Of a stretch of DNA of 64,000 bases, positions 45,607 through 57,600 are shown piece by piece. How positions within the stretch are numbered: position 1 is the stretch's first letter; each line of letters opens with the position of its first letter. A model generated the notes under the pieces. The model was given only the letters and a program-made list of their open reading frames with translations. It ran no database searches and was not told the DNA's origin. A program made the translations under genes and the position numbers. Origin of the DNA: Ischnura elegans (Eukaryota; Arthropoda; Insecta; Odonata; Coenagrionidae); assembly GCF_921293095.1 (NCBI RefSeq), contig NC_060254.1:3162001-3226000 (forward strand), written 5' to 3'.

Positions 45607-48600
45607 CTACGTTGCGGGAGATTGAGACAATTCAGAACACAATTCAGACGTTCGACGTAAAACTTCGTTCCAAGTATCTCATGCCTTTGACCCACACCCT
45701 ATTAGATCCTGATTTGAACCTTCATATCTACCGATGTCAACATTCATGCCATCAAAATTTGTTATAAATAATTGCAGGGTAAGACGTTTAAAGTACTTGG
45801 AAATTTCGCATCCATGTATAGTATTCATTCTACCACTTTATATAATATTTAGACATGTAACTTTTTGTTAACTATGGGGACGTTTTGGTTGAAGTGAATG
45901 TTACGACACACGGTTTACAAGCCTGAAAAAATTAACAGTGTCGTTGGGGAAGAAAAAAGATGCGCTCACCAACAAATCGAACTGTTTCAGCGGTAATTAT
46001 GTGAAATTAATGCATGAATGTGTTCCAGTGGCAAGAGAGACAATAGAAGAAGAGAAGTAGCTAATATTTATTGAATCGAGAGGGAATGTGAACAAAATCG
46101 GTTGTATAGAGTTTAAAAGATTGCATATATTCTCGTAAAATTGCACAAATGGTATTAATTTGGACAGCTTTTGTTCCAGTTGACCCCAGAAAGCTCTAGA
46201 TAACTTCCTTATTGGATTCCATTAAAAAGATGCAGTGTTCGGCGTGATACGGTGGAAATCTTTGATATTCAGCTTATTTAAACCACTTGTCTGTTTCCAC
46301 ACGCTTTTATTTAAACCGACCATGGTTTCGGCAACTCGTGCCATTTTCAAGTTGCCGAAACCATGGTCGATTTAAATAAAAGTGTGTGGAAACAGACAAG
46401 TGGTTTTACTATGCTGGATTCTATTCTTTGAGACTCGTCCAAAATAAGCGGCTGGCCATCTTTACCAGTGGTCCAATGTACCGGCAGCAACTGTACACAT
46501 TATTTGATTACCTGCGGCACCGTGAGGAACTTCCCCGCGTTGTTCGCCGCGAGGTCGCCCGTCCCGAAGAGCGCGTCGCCCGCCAGGCGTGGCGAGGCGT
46601 TGCCGCATCGCGATCTGGCCGAGCGGTTGTCCACGGACGCCCGCCTGAGGTTGTCCGGCGGCCTGACCAGCGGCCTCTGGACGGACTGCGTCGCCTGCGT
46701 GGTGGACGAGGCGGCCGAGTTGGGCAGAGGGGATGCTGGGTAATAGGCGCGGTCCAGCCATGGATCCTCCAGGTACTTGTACACCTCGGAGACCGGAGAT
46801 CGAGACTCGGGATCCGGGTCCAGGAGACGCCGCGCCAGTCTCAGGAACCGCGCGCTGTAGCGGCGGAACCTGGCTGGGATCTGAAAACAAAAAATATGCA
46901 AGGGTTCGGTTTCCTTCGCTTTGAGCTGGAAACGTTGGCTGGATAGAGATAGCCAGAAGGTCGCCTACATCATCGGTTAACTATCCTTACGTTGGTTCCC
47001 CTCAGCTCTCTTGCAAGATACTATTTTCACACTCATGTGGTAACCCCAAGCATAAATACCCCACCCAGTTGGTAGTGCATCTAAAAAATGGGTATTCATT
47101 CAAGCCAGATCGATTAGAGGACTCCTTTTTGAGTGGACCAAAGGAAAAAAGCTATTTACACCCAAACCCTCGACAAACCATAGTGGGTCCAGCAGGATGG
47201 CATGATGATTTGATGACAAGACTGTGACTAGATCATCGGAATTTCATCCATACCAATGCACTGAGAAGTAAAAAAACCTATTCGGGCGAGAGTCGTACAC
47301 GCTATCCCTGGAATAGCGTGTACGACTCTCCTCATGGGAGTTTCATGGAAATGACCACATTCGGAGAGTTTTTGGATTTAAAAATGAATCGCTCAATGAG
47401 CCATTCATTGCTCGTGATGGAAATGATTAGTTTCCTTGTAGAGGAGACCTTTAAGCGATCCCAGAGTCCTCAAGAAAGCTTTATGATTACTGACGAGGTT
47501 ATCGAGTACCTATTTCTCAGAAAGGTCATCCAGAGGACTCTCAGTTAGCCGTCACTTGCGCGCCGAAGGCAGTCTTTTATTGAAATTCCAAACAATGCCT
47601 CTCTATTTGGATAATTAATCTTGACGTCTAACGTCATGCCTGAAATTCATTCGTCGCCACTTTGGCCATTCAAAGGCATTGTATGGTATTTATAGGAGGC
47701 GACCAGCAGCTCAAGACATCAACGCCACTAGGGAATGGTAAGGTAGAGCGGAGAAAATCCAGGCGACCGCTTGCTCTTAACGAGAGGCTTGCACTTAACG
47801 TCCCATGCGACGGACGGAGGATTGAACCCTGGGGGCCGGTTTTATAATGCCTACTTAAGTTTTTTTTCGGAGCATAAAAATCAGAGTTAACGATATCTTC
47901 CACTTGGAGTCACCTGTTAAACTAACCGTTATCCTGAACTACTTTTCACAACTTTAACTTTAAAATACTTTTCAGTTAAGGTTACGACACTATTATATCA
48001 AGGGCGTACTCAGGATCAGAACTAGGGGGGGGGGGGGCAAGCCATGGTTGATCAAGTTAAAGTTAAGATTTAAGCATAGGAAAGGTGAATTAAACCAAAA
48101 TTTAAAGGAAACTGTAAAAGCTCTTATATAGTTTTCAAAAATTATTTGCTTGAAAAAATATTATCGTCCTTAAAGACATCCTTATTTCTGCTTCTAGGTG
48201 GGGGCAGCTGCCCCCTCCTGCCCCTCGCTGGGTACGCCCATGTATCATGTTCCGGTTAACGCGTACTAGACATTATAAATCCGGCCCTTAGTGTTCTCCA
48301 CTAAACACTCAAGCAGGGGTCCAGAGACTTCTAAAAAATCTCTACCACGGACGGAATTTGAACCTAGACCCAAAGTGTGGAAAGGAAACACCCTAGCCAA
48401 CACACCGATCACATCTCATATGTTGTTCAATGAATGGCGAAATTTTAACCTAATAAATCGATGATTCGTTACAGCTAGTGATATATTGGTCACAGGCAGG
48501 GTCTCAATATAGCAAGAATTTCACTCTGCAGGGATGGGGAAGAAGTGCAAGCTGTCGCGGCCAAACGTAGCTAGGATACGCAACAAAGAGACTAGCGAGA

Positions 48601-51600
48601 GTTTCGTTAAAGGTTTCCTTTGCTTTGACATTGCCAGTGGCGAAGCAAAGGAAACCTGCGACCTAAATTTGGCATGCCTCTTTGTTGCAGATCCCAGCCG
48701 GTTTCGGACGCTACGGCGCGCACGACTCCCATATCTATGCTCAGCGCTTCCAAAATAACGAGAATTTATAAGTTAAATCAATGCAACGGTAATCTTCAGG
48801 ACCTCTATATGACGAGAACATTACGATATTGGCGGCGATGATAGTTCTCAAATAACGAGAAATTGTCGTAGCGGGTGATACAGTGAGCGACACCAGCACT
48901 CGCTATTTCGAGTGAAAATGGCTAATTTCCACCCACCTTGGTAGTTCGCCTCCTCTGCCACCGGATGAATGAGCTGTACTCTGGGTCTGCTGGTTCGGCC
49001 ACGGACCACGGCTGCACCTCAAGTGGCGCCGGCGCGGCCGTAACGGAAGCACGGTGCTGCTGAAGAGCGGCGTTCCTCGGAACTGAGCCACGCCGACAGC
49101 CCTTGGTCGCCTCCGCTTTGTTATTGTTGTTGTTGCTGCTGCGATTGTTGCGGCTCCGTCGAGCCCACCACCACGACGAACCTCCGGGCGCGGCCGCTGG
49201 GGGCACCTCCGCTGCCTTTGTGGCGCCTGTATTCGCAGAAGGGAACAGTTTCAGTCATTGGTTCATTTGAGTCATTCATTTGAGTGAACATTTTAATGTG
49301 TGAGCTACCCAGCCAGAGCAAACGATTAGTTTAACCTCGTAACATTGTATGATTGCTTTTTTTTTCTTAAAAACTGCCTTTATTTTCTTCAAATTAAAGT
49401 TTTCTTTTTTGTCTCACTCCGTTAAGCCACTTTCCCTTTTCTCCTCAACAAATTCGCCTACCCTTCCATCAACAACTCCCTAACAACATTAAATAACGGT
49501 ATTTAAATATCAAACGTTACAATCAGAATTTATTTTCAATGAACTGGCCAACTAGCTGTTTGCATAAATGTAGAATTCTAAAGATGTGATGCGTGAAAAT
49601 CACAGCCACATGGCTCATGATCGGGTAAGCAATGCATAATGAGGTTTAAGTAAATTTCGCGTGTGCTTTGCGTAATCAAACACGTAGAGTCCACTGCAAC
49701 GCATGTATACCAAATATTGACGATTTAATTTAAATAACATGGCATAGAAAATGTCAATTTGCGTTCAGTCCACCTCCTGCAATATTTTTTTCGTGTAAAG
49801 AGACTCGGAAGATAACGAAAGTAAATTTAAAAAAATGGAGTCTGTTGGATCCGAGGTACTTCTGTTGATATCCACTAAGCTACCACGTAGACTAATGGAA
49901 CTGATTTTTTTACCTACACTAGCACATCGGTGATCCATCTCAAATATGATATTCATATGAAATGAAATGTGCCCTTATAATTGCATTGCGATACTTCTCG
50001 AGGACCTTTAGGTGAAATAGGCACTTACATTACACGCACGAGAGCTGCTGCCCTCTATTCGGGGGTGAGGAGAGGCATAACCGTTGGTGGCCTCTGGTTG
50101 CCAAGTCATGGCATGTTCATAGGTTTTCGTTTAAATGACCAGCCCTTTCACGAGAATGAACCAATGGTCCCTCAGGTAGACGCGCTATTTGTCCACGACT
50201 GCTTATCCGACGAGTAAACTCATTTATATCGCAGCTAACCCCTTTATCTGGAGGTTGATTCACCATCCCTGCAACCCGGTTGATGCACAAGGTGACTTTT
50301 AGCTTAGCAGAGAGCTACCATATGAAAATCCTTGTGTAGGTGTTCAACAGAATGGGGGACAGCATGCTGCCCTGCTGTACTCCAGCCTTTATGCGCCGAT
50401 TCCTGGGAACCGCCGGTCTCCATGCAACGTAGAATTCTCGGTGCTGGAGCCAGGAAGCAATGATACGGAGAATCCATCGCTTGTATCCGAATGTAGGTTT
50501 TCGCGGTGTGTAGGTATTGTGTAGGCTTTCGCGGTGTGGTGAGGATTCAGCGTTGAGGTTTTCGGGGTTACTACCGCGTAGATTCATCTCTGCAAACGAC
50601 AGGTCGACTCCAAGAACACCAAAGAGCCTCGAGTAACCAACAGCTGCGCCTCTCGGTCATAGCTGAGCACACATGGAGTGGGCCGAATCACAATCCCGAC
50701 TATGACAATGCAAGAGTCATTTCCGATGAAAAGAGATACTTCCCACGGATCATTGGGGAAGCTATAGAGATAATGAAGACACCGGACACCCTCAATAGGG
50801 AGGACGGATACCAGCACATCCCTAACACATTAACACATGGAGAAGAGTCCTCAAGAGTAAACCCGGAGAGACAGGACAGAGCCGGGAGGTGCCGACCAAT
50901 GAGAAGCCACCCGGGCCTCCTGAACCAGCCAATGAGAAGACACCGGCCTCCGACGGGGTCTGTAAGAGACGGGCGATACCGCGGATCTCCACTTTATTGA
51001 TCTGAAGAAGCCTGCTGCAATGCCGGCGAAACTCTCGTCTGCAGATATGAATCTACGCGGTAGTAACCCCGAAAAACTCAACGCTGAAAGAAAAAATATA
51101 CACACTGAAAATTTCAAGTTGGTAGGTAGTATTTTTTGAGCGTTTTTGAGCGTGCAGTTCGTCACTATAAAGCCCGATCCAATGAGGAGGTGTGTGTCCT
51201 ATCAAGGGAATATGGGCTGGAAAAACATTTCCCTCAACGTCCCACTCCGTATTTACTTGCACCTAAAGGGCGTCTAACCGTGAGCTTGAAGGCAAAAAAG
51301 AGTGCAAAATGAACTCAATTATGGCTTGCCGCAAGTCGGTGGCTCGATCATGTGACATTTTCGGAATATTTTTCGAAGGGGGCCATAATTTCGGGATCAA
51401 ATCCTGTCCAGCGTATTGAGGTCACAGTTTCCTCTTCCTCTCTGTAGTAGAGTGAAGTAGGGGCCATTCTTCGATTGGGCGCTATAGAGGGAGAATTTCA
51501 TTTTGTATGGACAACGCCAGGCCGTCGCTCTCAAAGCCGAAGTTCCATTTCCGAACGCCTTCATTAATTAGCGCGACCCGGAAAACAGTCGAGAACATTT

Positions 51601-54600
51601 GAGCATCGGAGTGCGAGCCGAAGGAATCCCAGACGAATCTTTTCGCTCGATCCCATTTAGAGAGTCTCGCCATGAGAGCAGCAGACAATGTGTCCTGCCT
51701 GTCACGAACGTTTCTCTTCTCAATTCGGAATGGATTTCGGGGAAAAAGTAGTCATTAAGTTCATCCAATCGAGCATGTTCTATAGTTCTTCCGCTTACAT
51801 TCAGACCGGCGTAACAGGGGTCTGCAACTTTGCCCCTTTGTGATAGCCATCGACAGTGTAAATTACACGATTGCATGATAAAGTCATGAAAAATTTTGTA
51901 GTCTTCCTTCTGAGCAAATAATATCCTCACCATTTATCCGGGCCAATTTTGCCTGCCTTGTTTACTGAATTAGAGTGAAGATATGATCAAAATTGAGCAT
52001 GTAGTTATGTGAAGGAAGTACACCGTAAGATGTTTACAATTTTGTTCTCTCGTTGTCAGTAGTTCGGTGAAAATTAGAAACGTATTTTCAATTGGCGTAA
52101 TAGTTTTTTTGTGAACGATTTTATCGGATTTAAAGTGAGGAATTTAATATAAAAAAGTGCTAACAATTTGAAAGTTAGAGTAAAAAGTCCTCATCGAAGT
52201 CATTATCTATGTCAATTCGATAACGGACAAAGTGCAGTGAAAAATAGATGTGTTCGATATGTTAAATGCAACTTTTATGCAATATTGTAGAAAAGAGTTT
52301 CATATTCGAGCGATCATTGATTGAAGTGGATAACTAATGTCATAATGGAATGGAAATATATGACTAATTCATGTTTGAAATAGTACTTTACGCGAATGCA
52401 TCTTGAGTACATTGGAAGCATTTTCAAATTCAGAAGGAACAGATAAGTACAACTAATAGAATGACACGAGGTTACTCAGTTGCTTCGCAGGATAGAACCG
52501 CTAAAACCTTTTAAACCTTTTCACACTTCGTAACTTGCATTCGGAATGGCAGAATCATAAATCTAAAATATAGCAATTGATTGTAACGAAGCAGAGTGAT
52601 TTATGTTTTCGCAGCGATGCATACGCTTTGGGCGCAACCATATTAATTATTCCGTCTCTATTTTTTCGACTCTTTTCCGTAGGTCACACTAAAAAAACAT
52701 TCATGTATGTTGGTCTCAGGTTTTCGCGGCGATATCATGTGTAGGAAAACACCTGATAGTGACAATATTAATATTTTGCGAGCGACATTTTTGTACCAAT
52801 TATCTACGCAGCTCCCTGCCAAAAACCCTAGAGGTCGCTCGCAGGGTATTATGTAGATGTAGATACCCGAAAAATGCCTGCTGAAATAGACATACTTCCC
52901 ACTTCCTTTCTAAGCTGTTTCTTTAATATCAGTCTTTAAACAAATTGATTTTTAATTAAGTAGTACCGATTCATCAAATTTCGAAATAATGGCTGCAGTA
53001 CTTATAATAAAACATTACTATGAAGACATCCGATTGACAAAATCGTTTTTTTCCCACTGTAATTTACTAATTGTAAGTTATGCCATGTCTCAACCATTTT
53101 GCATTTAAAATCTCATAAGAGGCAGACCATAAATATTTTGGCATCAGGTGGCTGGAAGAGAGCAAATTCAATTGTTTTGAAAAAAAAACCGTATTAATTA
53201 TCAATAGCAATCTGAAGAAAACGATGATTTTCCCTGATATATGAAAACTCTTGTTTCTACCTGTGGTCCAAGTGGGATTTACAAATGGACGCCTCCCGCG
53301 GTCAGCTTGTGAATGATGTCATGAAAAGCAGGTCACTTCAAGTTTGTCAGATTAGAAAATGGCCATCTCTCGAGCTCATGGGAGTTTCATGAAAATAACC
53401 ACATTCATTAACCAGAGTTTTTGGATTTAAAAGTGAATCGTTCAATGAGCCATTCATTGCTCGTGATGGAAATGTATCGTTTCCTTGTAGAGGAAACCTT
53501 TAAGCGACCCCAGAGTCCTCTAGATTGCTTTATGATAACTGACTTGGTTATCGAGTGCCTAGTTCTCAGAAAGGTCATCCAGAGGACTCTCAGTTAGCCG
53601 TCACAAGCGCGCCGAAGGTGGTCTTTTATTGAACTTCCAAACAATGCCTCTATTTGGATAGTTAATCTTGACGTCATCCGAATCTGGGCCCAAATTCGTA
53701 AACACAGACTAGGCCTCCCCAAGCACATTGAGGGAAATGGCAAACCGCAATGTTGACAGCCCTGTCGGGTACCCCAGATTGTGCTCGTCTCGGGCCGCCA
53801 TCTTGTTCTCCGCCCTTGGGAGGCGTAGATGGTTGACGGTCGACCACAGGTGCGCCACCGGAAGGAATTAGTCTCCATCGCGAAGACTGAACGGATGCCA
53901 GGGTGATGGCGGAAGGAAGGAGGCGGGGGAGCCGTGAAACTGCTCTAGGAATTGGAAGGAGGGAGTTATTTTCGTTATTTTTTTAATAGGATGGGATCTA
54001 GACGGGCATTAAAGACGCAGAAGGTGTGGAAGAAGGACACGTCGCGAGTGTCTCTCCGTTTCATTCCTTCCCACGCCACTCCTTATCACGCGTGCGACCT
54101 CCCCTTTACGACACGGCAAACATTCTGATTTATTGCCTTATCAAACCTTCATTAGCGCAGAGTCGAGTTTGGACCCACATCGGTTGGGATTTACAACAAG
54201 AGCCAACTGCAAATAAGACAGAAAGGAGGCGAAACATGGACAATGGCGCTCTTGTATTATGCTAGATGTGGTGGAACAACACGATGAACGCGTTAAGTAT
54301 AACTTTTCCATGCTCTACACTCTTTAAATTGCAAAAATGAACTACGAGTTTCGCCATAAGTATCGTACACAGACATGTAACAAAATCTCGTTTGTAATTA
54401 ACTAAAGATCAGTAACTATATCCGAACTACCTGATGTATTCGACCTGATGAATCAGCTATACATCTGAACGAGTGGTTAAGTTTCGAAGTAAAAAAGCGT
54501 CCATAAAGGAAAATTTTTATTTAATTAATGGACAATGATGTTCGTGTTCGGCGATGCATGTCATGTAGATTATTTAATCATATCACTGTAATCTTAAGAC

Positions 54601-57600
54601 TGATATAATTCAACCCTCAATTTTCTTTTTACCAAGCTAGTTCCTTCAGTTTCCCGATGCTTCTCCTTGTAACCTCTTTCATCTGCTACAAGTAGCTACT
54701 TATCTGTTGGTCTTACTTGAAGGAGTGAATTGTTAAATTGCTTCGAAGCATCATGTAAATTCTTATTTTGTAAACTTTTTGTCATCGATCAAATCTAAAT
54801 AAATGGAAACAATTCAGTTTGAAAACTGTCGATTTAATTTTTTGGGAAAATATTTCAAGGCAAAAATACAACAAAATGACGCGAAAGCATTATTGAGAGT
54901 GTTTTGCATTTTGTGATTTGCAGCGCCGCAGCTTCTAAGTTGCTATTGGCGGTTCCCCTTAGTATTAATAAAATCAGATAATTCGTCTGTCTTGCTTTCA
55001 TGGCGGAGGACTTTTTTCTATCACACTGAATGCATTTGACTAATTCTGCACATTGCCGGTTCGTTAGGAATGTGACAACGATCTCATAATTTTAACAAAT
55101 ACAAATGCTGTCAATTTTATGTCGCAGTCTCGATATAAATCGTTGCACTTAACACTGGGTGGTTCCGGATTCAAATTTGGGTATATCCAGAGGTGAAATT
55201 TTTACAGTTTCGTGCTACTCACGGCTTGTTGGTTACTTGTGGTTCTGGGTAGTAAACTTTAGTTAAGATCCCCTTACCTCAAATGCAAGATATTTAAATT
55301 GTCAACGGCTCAGGTGGTCTCTATAATTACTAGAGAAGTTATATTCACTTCACAATCAGGCTACCTGTTATGTTAAAATACACTGTTTAAATTTCATCAG
55401 GTTGTTAACAATGACATACATTTCCAAATAAATACTTTTTAGTTGCTAGTGAGTAGGAAATAACGCGTTAGTGACGATAATTTAGGCGGTTTTTTGTGTT
55501 AATTATCATATTCTAAGGGAATACAAATGCTTAACGACGTTCGCTTTTACATATTGGCGGCGTAGTTAGCCGCCTCTGCAGGTTAACGTTGCCATGATAA
55601 CTCGTCACTTATCGTCATCGTCACTCGTCATATATGGGTAGAGTCAAAATCGGGAACTCAGTTCTGCAATCGTGTTTACTGATATTGAAATCCTTGACAA
55701 ACGCCTTATAAGGACAAAGCGAATGGTAACCCACACACACATTCAACGGGGATTGAAACCATTAGAATCATATATGACATGAATTTTAATTCATAAAATT
55801 AAAACACTACCGGTGTGAATACCAATTAAATATTTTAATTTTCATTAAAATATTTTCGATACACGCTCAATAATGGCAGCTCAGGCTAATTTTTATTGTT
55901 TAAAAAAGAAAAGGAATGGATTCTTGCGATTCTTTTCTGATGGGAAACAAAATTTAACTTCGTTGAGGTAAAAAAAAACTAAAATTGTTTTTAGCAAAAA
56001 TCGTTACTTACATTCATTCGCCAAAGGATTCATTCGCATAAGGATTGCGTCCAGATTATTTCAAAAATGTCTCTTGTGCAGTAGTTTGGTCTTTGCCTTG
56101 ATGAATGAACGAACGAATGAATGAGTTAGTGGGGACACGTTGCTTTGAAGAATGCATTTACTTCTACGTCTACTAACTACTCCGCAAGACGCCTAAAAAG
56201 GAGTGTGGCAGGGGGTGTTAGGACACCAGCCGTTTATCTATATATATAAAAAGAAAATGCTCAAAACAAATAGCGATTAATATTTGTAGAAGTCCTTTAT
56301 GGTTCGGGGAAACGAATTTTCATATCTATCCGTTGTGCAAAATATCTCTCTTGTTCGCGAATTAAGTCTTTCTGCACCGGATCCCATACGCTCGCTGCAT
56401 ATTCAAGGTGCGGTCGGATGTGTGACAAATAGCACCTTTCTTTTACTCTCTCACCCGAAAATATTCCCACAAAACGCTTGACGGATCATAATTTCTTCAG
56501 GGCTATGCCACAAATATTCCTTATATGTCGTGGAAGGTTATTCGGGCATTCCACCGAGTCAGGTTTTCCCAGTCCATCTCGGCCGACTTTTCGACGAACG
56601 AGTTGTCCATGGTCATCAGGGCATCAACGGTGGACAACTCGTCCGTCGAAACGTCGGCCGAGATGGAGTAGGAGAACCTGACCCGGTGGAATACCCGAAG
56701 AACCTTCCACGATTCGATACGCCGGGAAAGCCTACGGTCATTCATTCCTTATACGTGTTCCCCATGAGAGGTTCGAGGTTATCGTATGTTTTGTTTCTTC
56801 GTCTGTTGCCTTTGTGTTACCCAATACCATCCATAGCATTAACAAGGTTATAGCTGGACGAATTCCGCAATAAATGTATCGCCTTGCATTTGCTCATATT
56901 AAGTTCGAGTACCCACTCTTGGCTCCACACACGAACGTTGTTTAAATCCGACGATATAAGTTCAAAGTCGGAGCGATTTCGCGGTGCAGTGGGTGTGTCT
57001 CACCTGCGGTAGGTGGCGCCGGTGGCGGAGGAGCGCTGGCGGCGGATGCGGCCGCGGCGGCGGCGGCGCTGGCGTTGGCTGCGGCGGCGAGAGTGGTGCA
57101 GATGAGCAGGCCCAGCTGGAAGGCGTCGGATGCGGGGCGGCACTCGTAGTGCTCGCGGTCGAGCGTGGCCCGCACCTCGGGCGGCACCCACGCCGACCAC
57201 GTGGTCCGCACCTTGGTCACCAGGGTGCCGGAGCGACGCGCGGAGCCCAGGTCGCAGATCTGTCGAAAGCAGGAGAGGAATTCGAGAAAGAGAAGAGGCA
57301 GGAATATCTGTTATCATCAGTGTTGGGGAAAATGTTATCGGGCTCAATCACGAGTATACCGCCAAATCTGTCATTAATTGCAATTAAAATCACTATTTGA
57401 AATGTGATCAATGGCAATGCAAGATGAAGAATAATTATGTCACGAAATTTTAACCCTGGATATTTACTTACAGTAGGGACCAAAATTCACAATGGATTCG
57501 AAACCCTAGGGCGGGCTCGCGGGGTTACTCTCCTAGGCCGAAGTCTGGAAGCGTTAGCTTATCACCTCTGCACCGCAGAAGGGGGAGGACAGAGCAGGAA

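Larger units (their letters stand above)
46881..48936 (-). other. Kinase intron 6, repeat-rich
   Basis: Holds a perfect 18-bp-arm hairpin (47288-47330), one copy of the 300-bp direct repeat (47331-47628), a relic of the CTTAACGTC repeat (47680-47830), a short G-rich DNA element (48001-48241) and a tRNA-like SINE (48295-48420). Confidence 0.7.
49227..57003 (-). other. Kinase intron 5 (7.8 kb), full of mobile debris
   Basis: Contains a short repeat at 50040-50140 also seen at 63438, a LINE RT fragment (50315-50490), a PLE copy (50490-51085), a SINE-like relic (52680-52865), the second 300-bp repeat (53375-53676), and a LINE fragment (56140-56970) split by a fold-back. Nothing recognisable was found at 51100-52680 or 53890-56130. 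Confidence 0.65.

Noticed and set aside
45046-45660. Long plus-strand frames rich in Ala, Pro and Arg opposite the last kinase exon
   Set aside because: They are shadows of the GC-rich exon on the minus strand, which joins in phase to seven other exons.
53594-53878. Minus frame of 94 residues rich in Arg, Cys and Trp
   Set aside because: It lies in repeat-like sequence next to the 300-bp repeat and has no recognisable domain.
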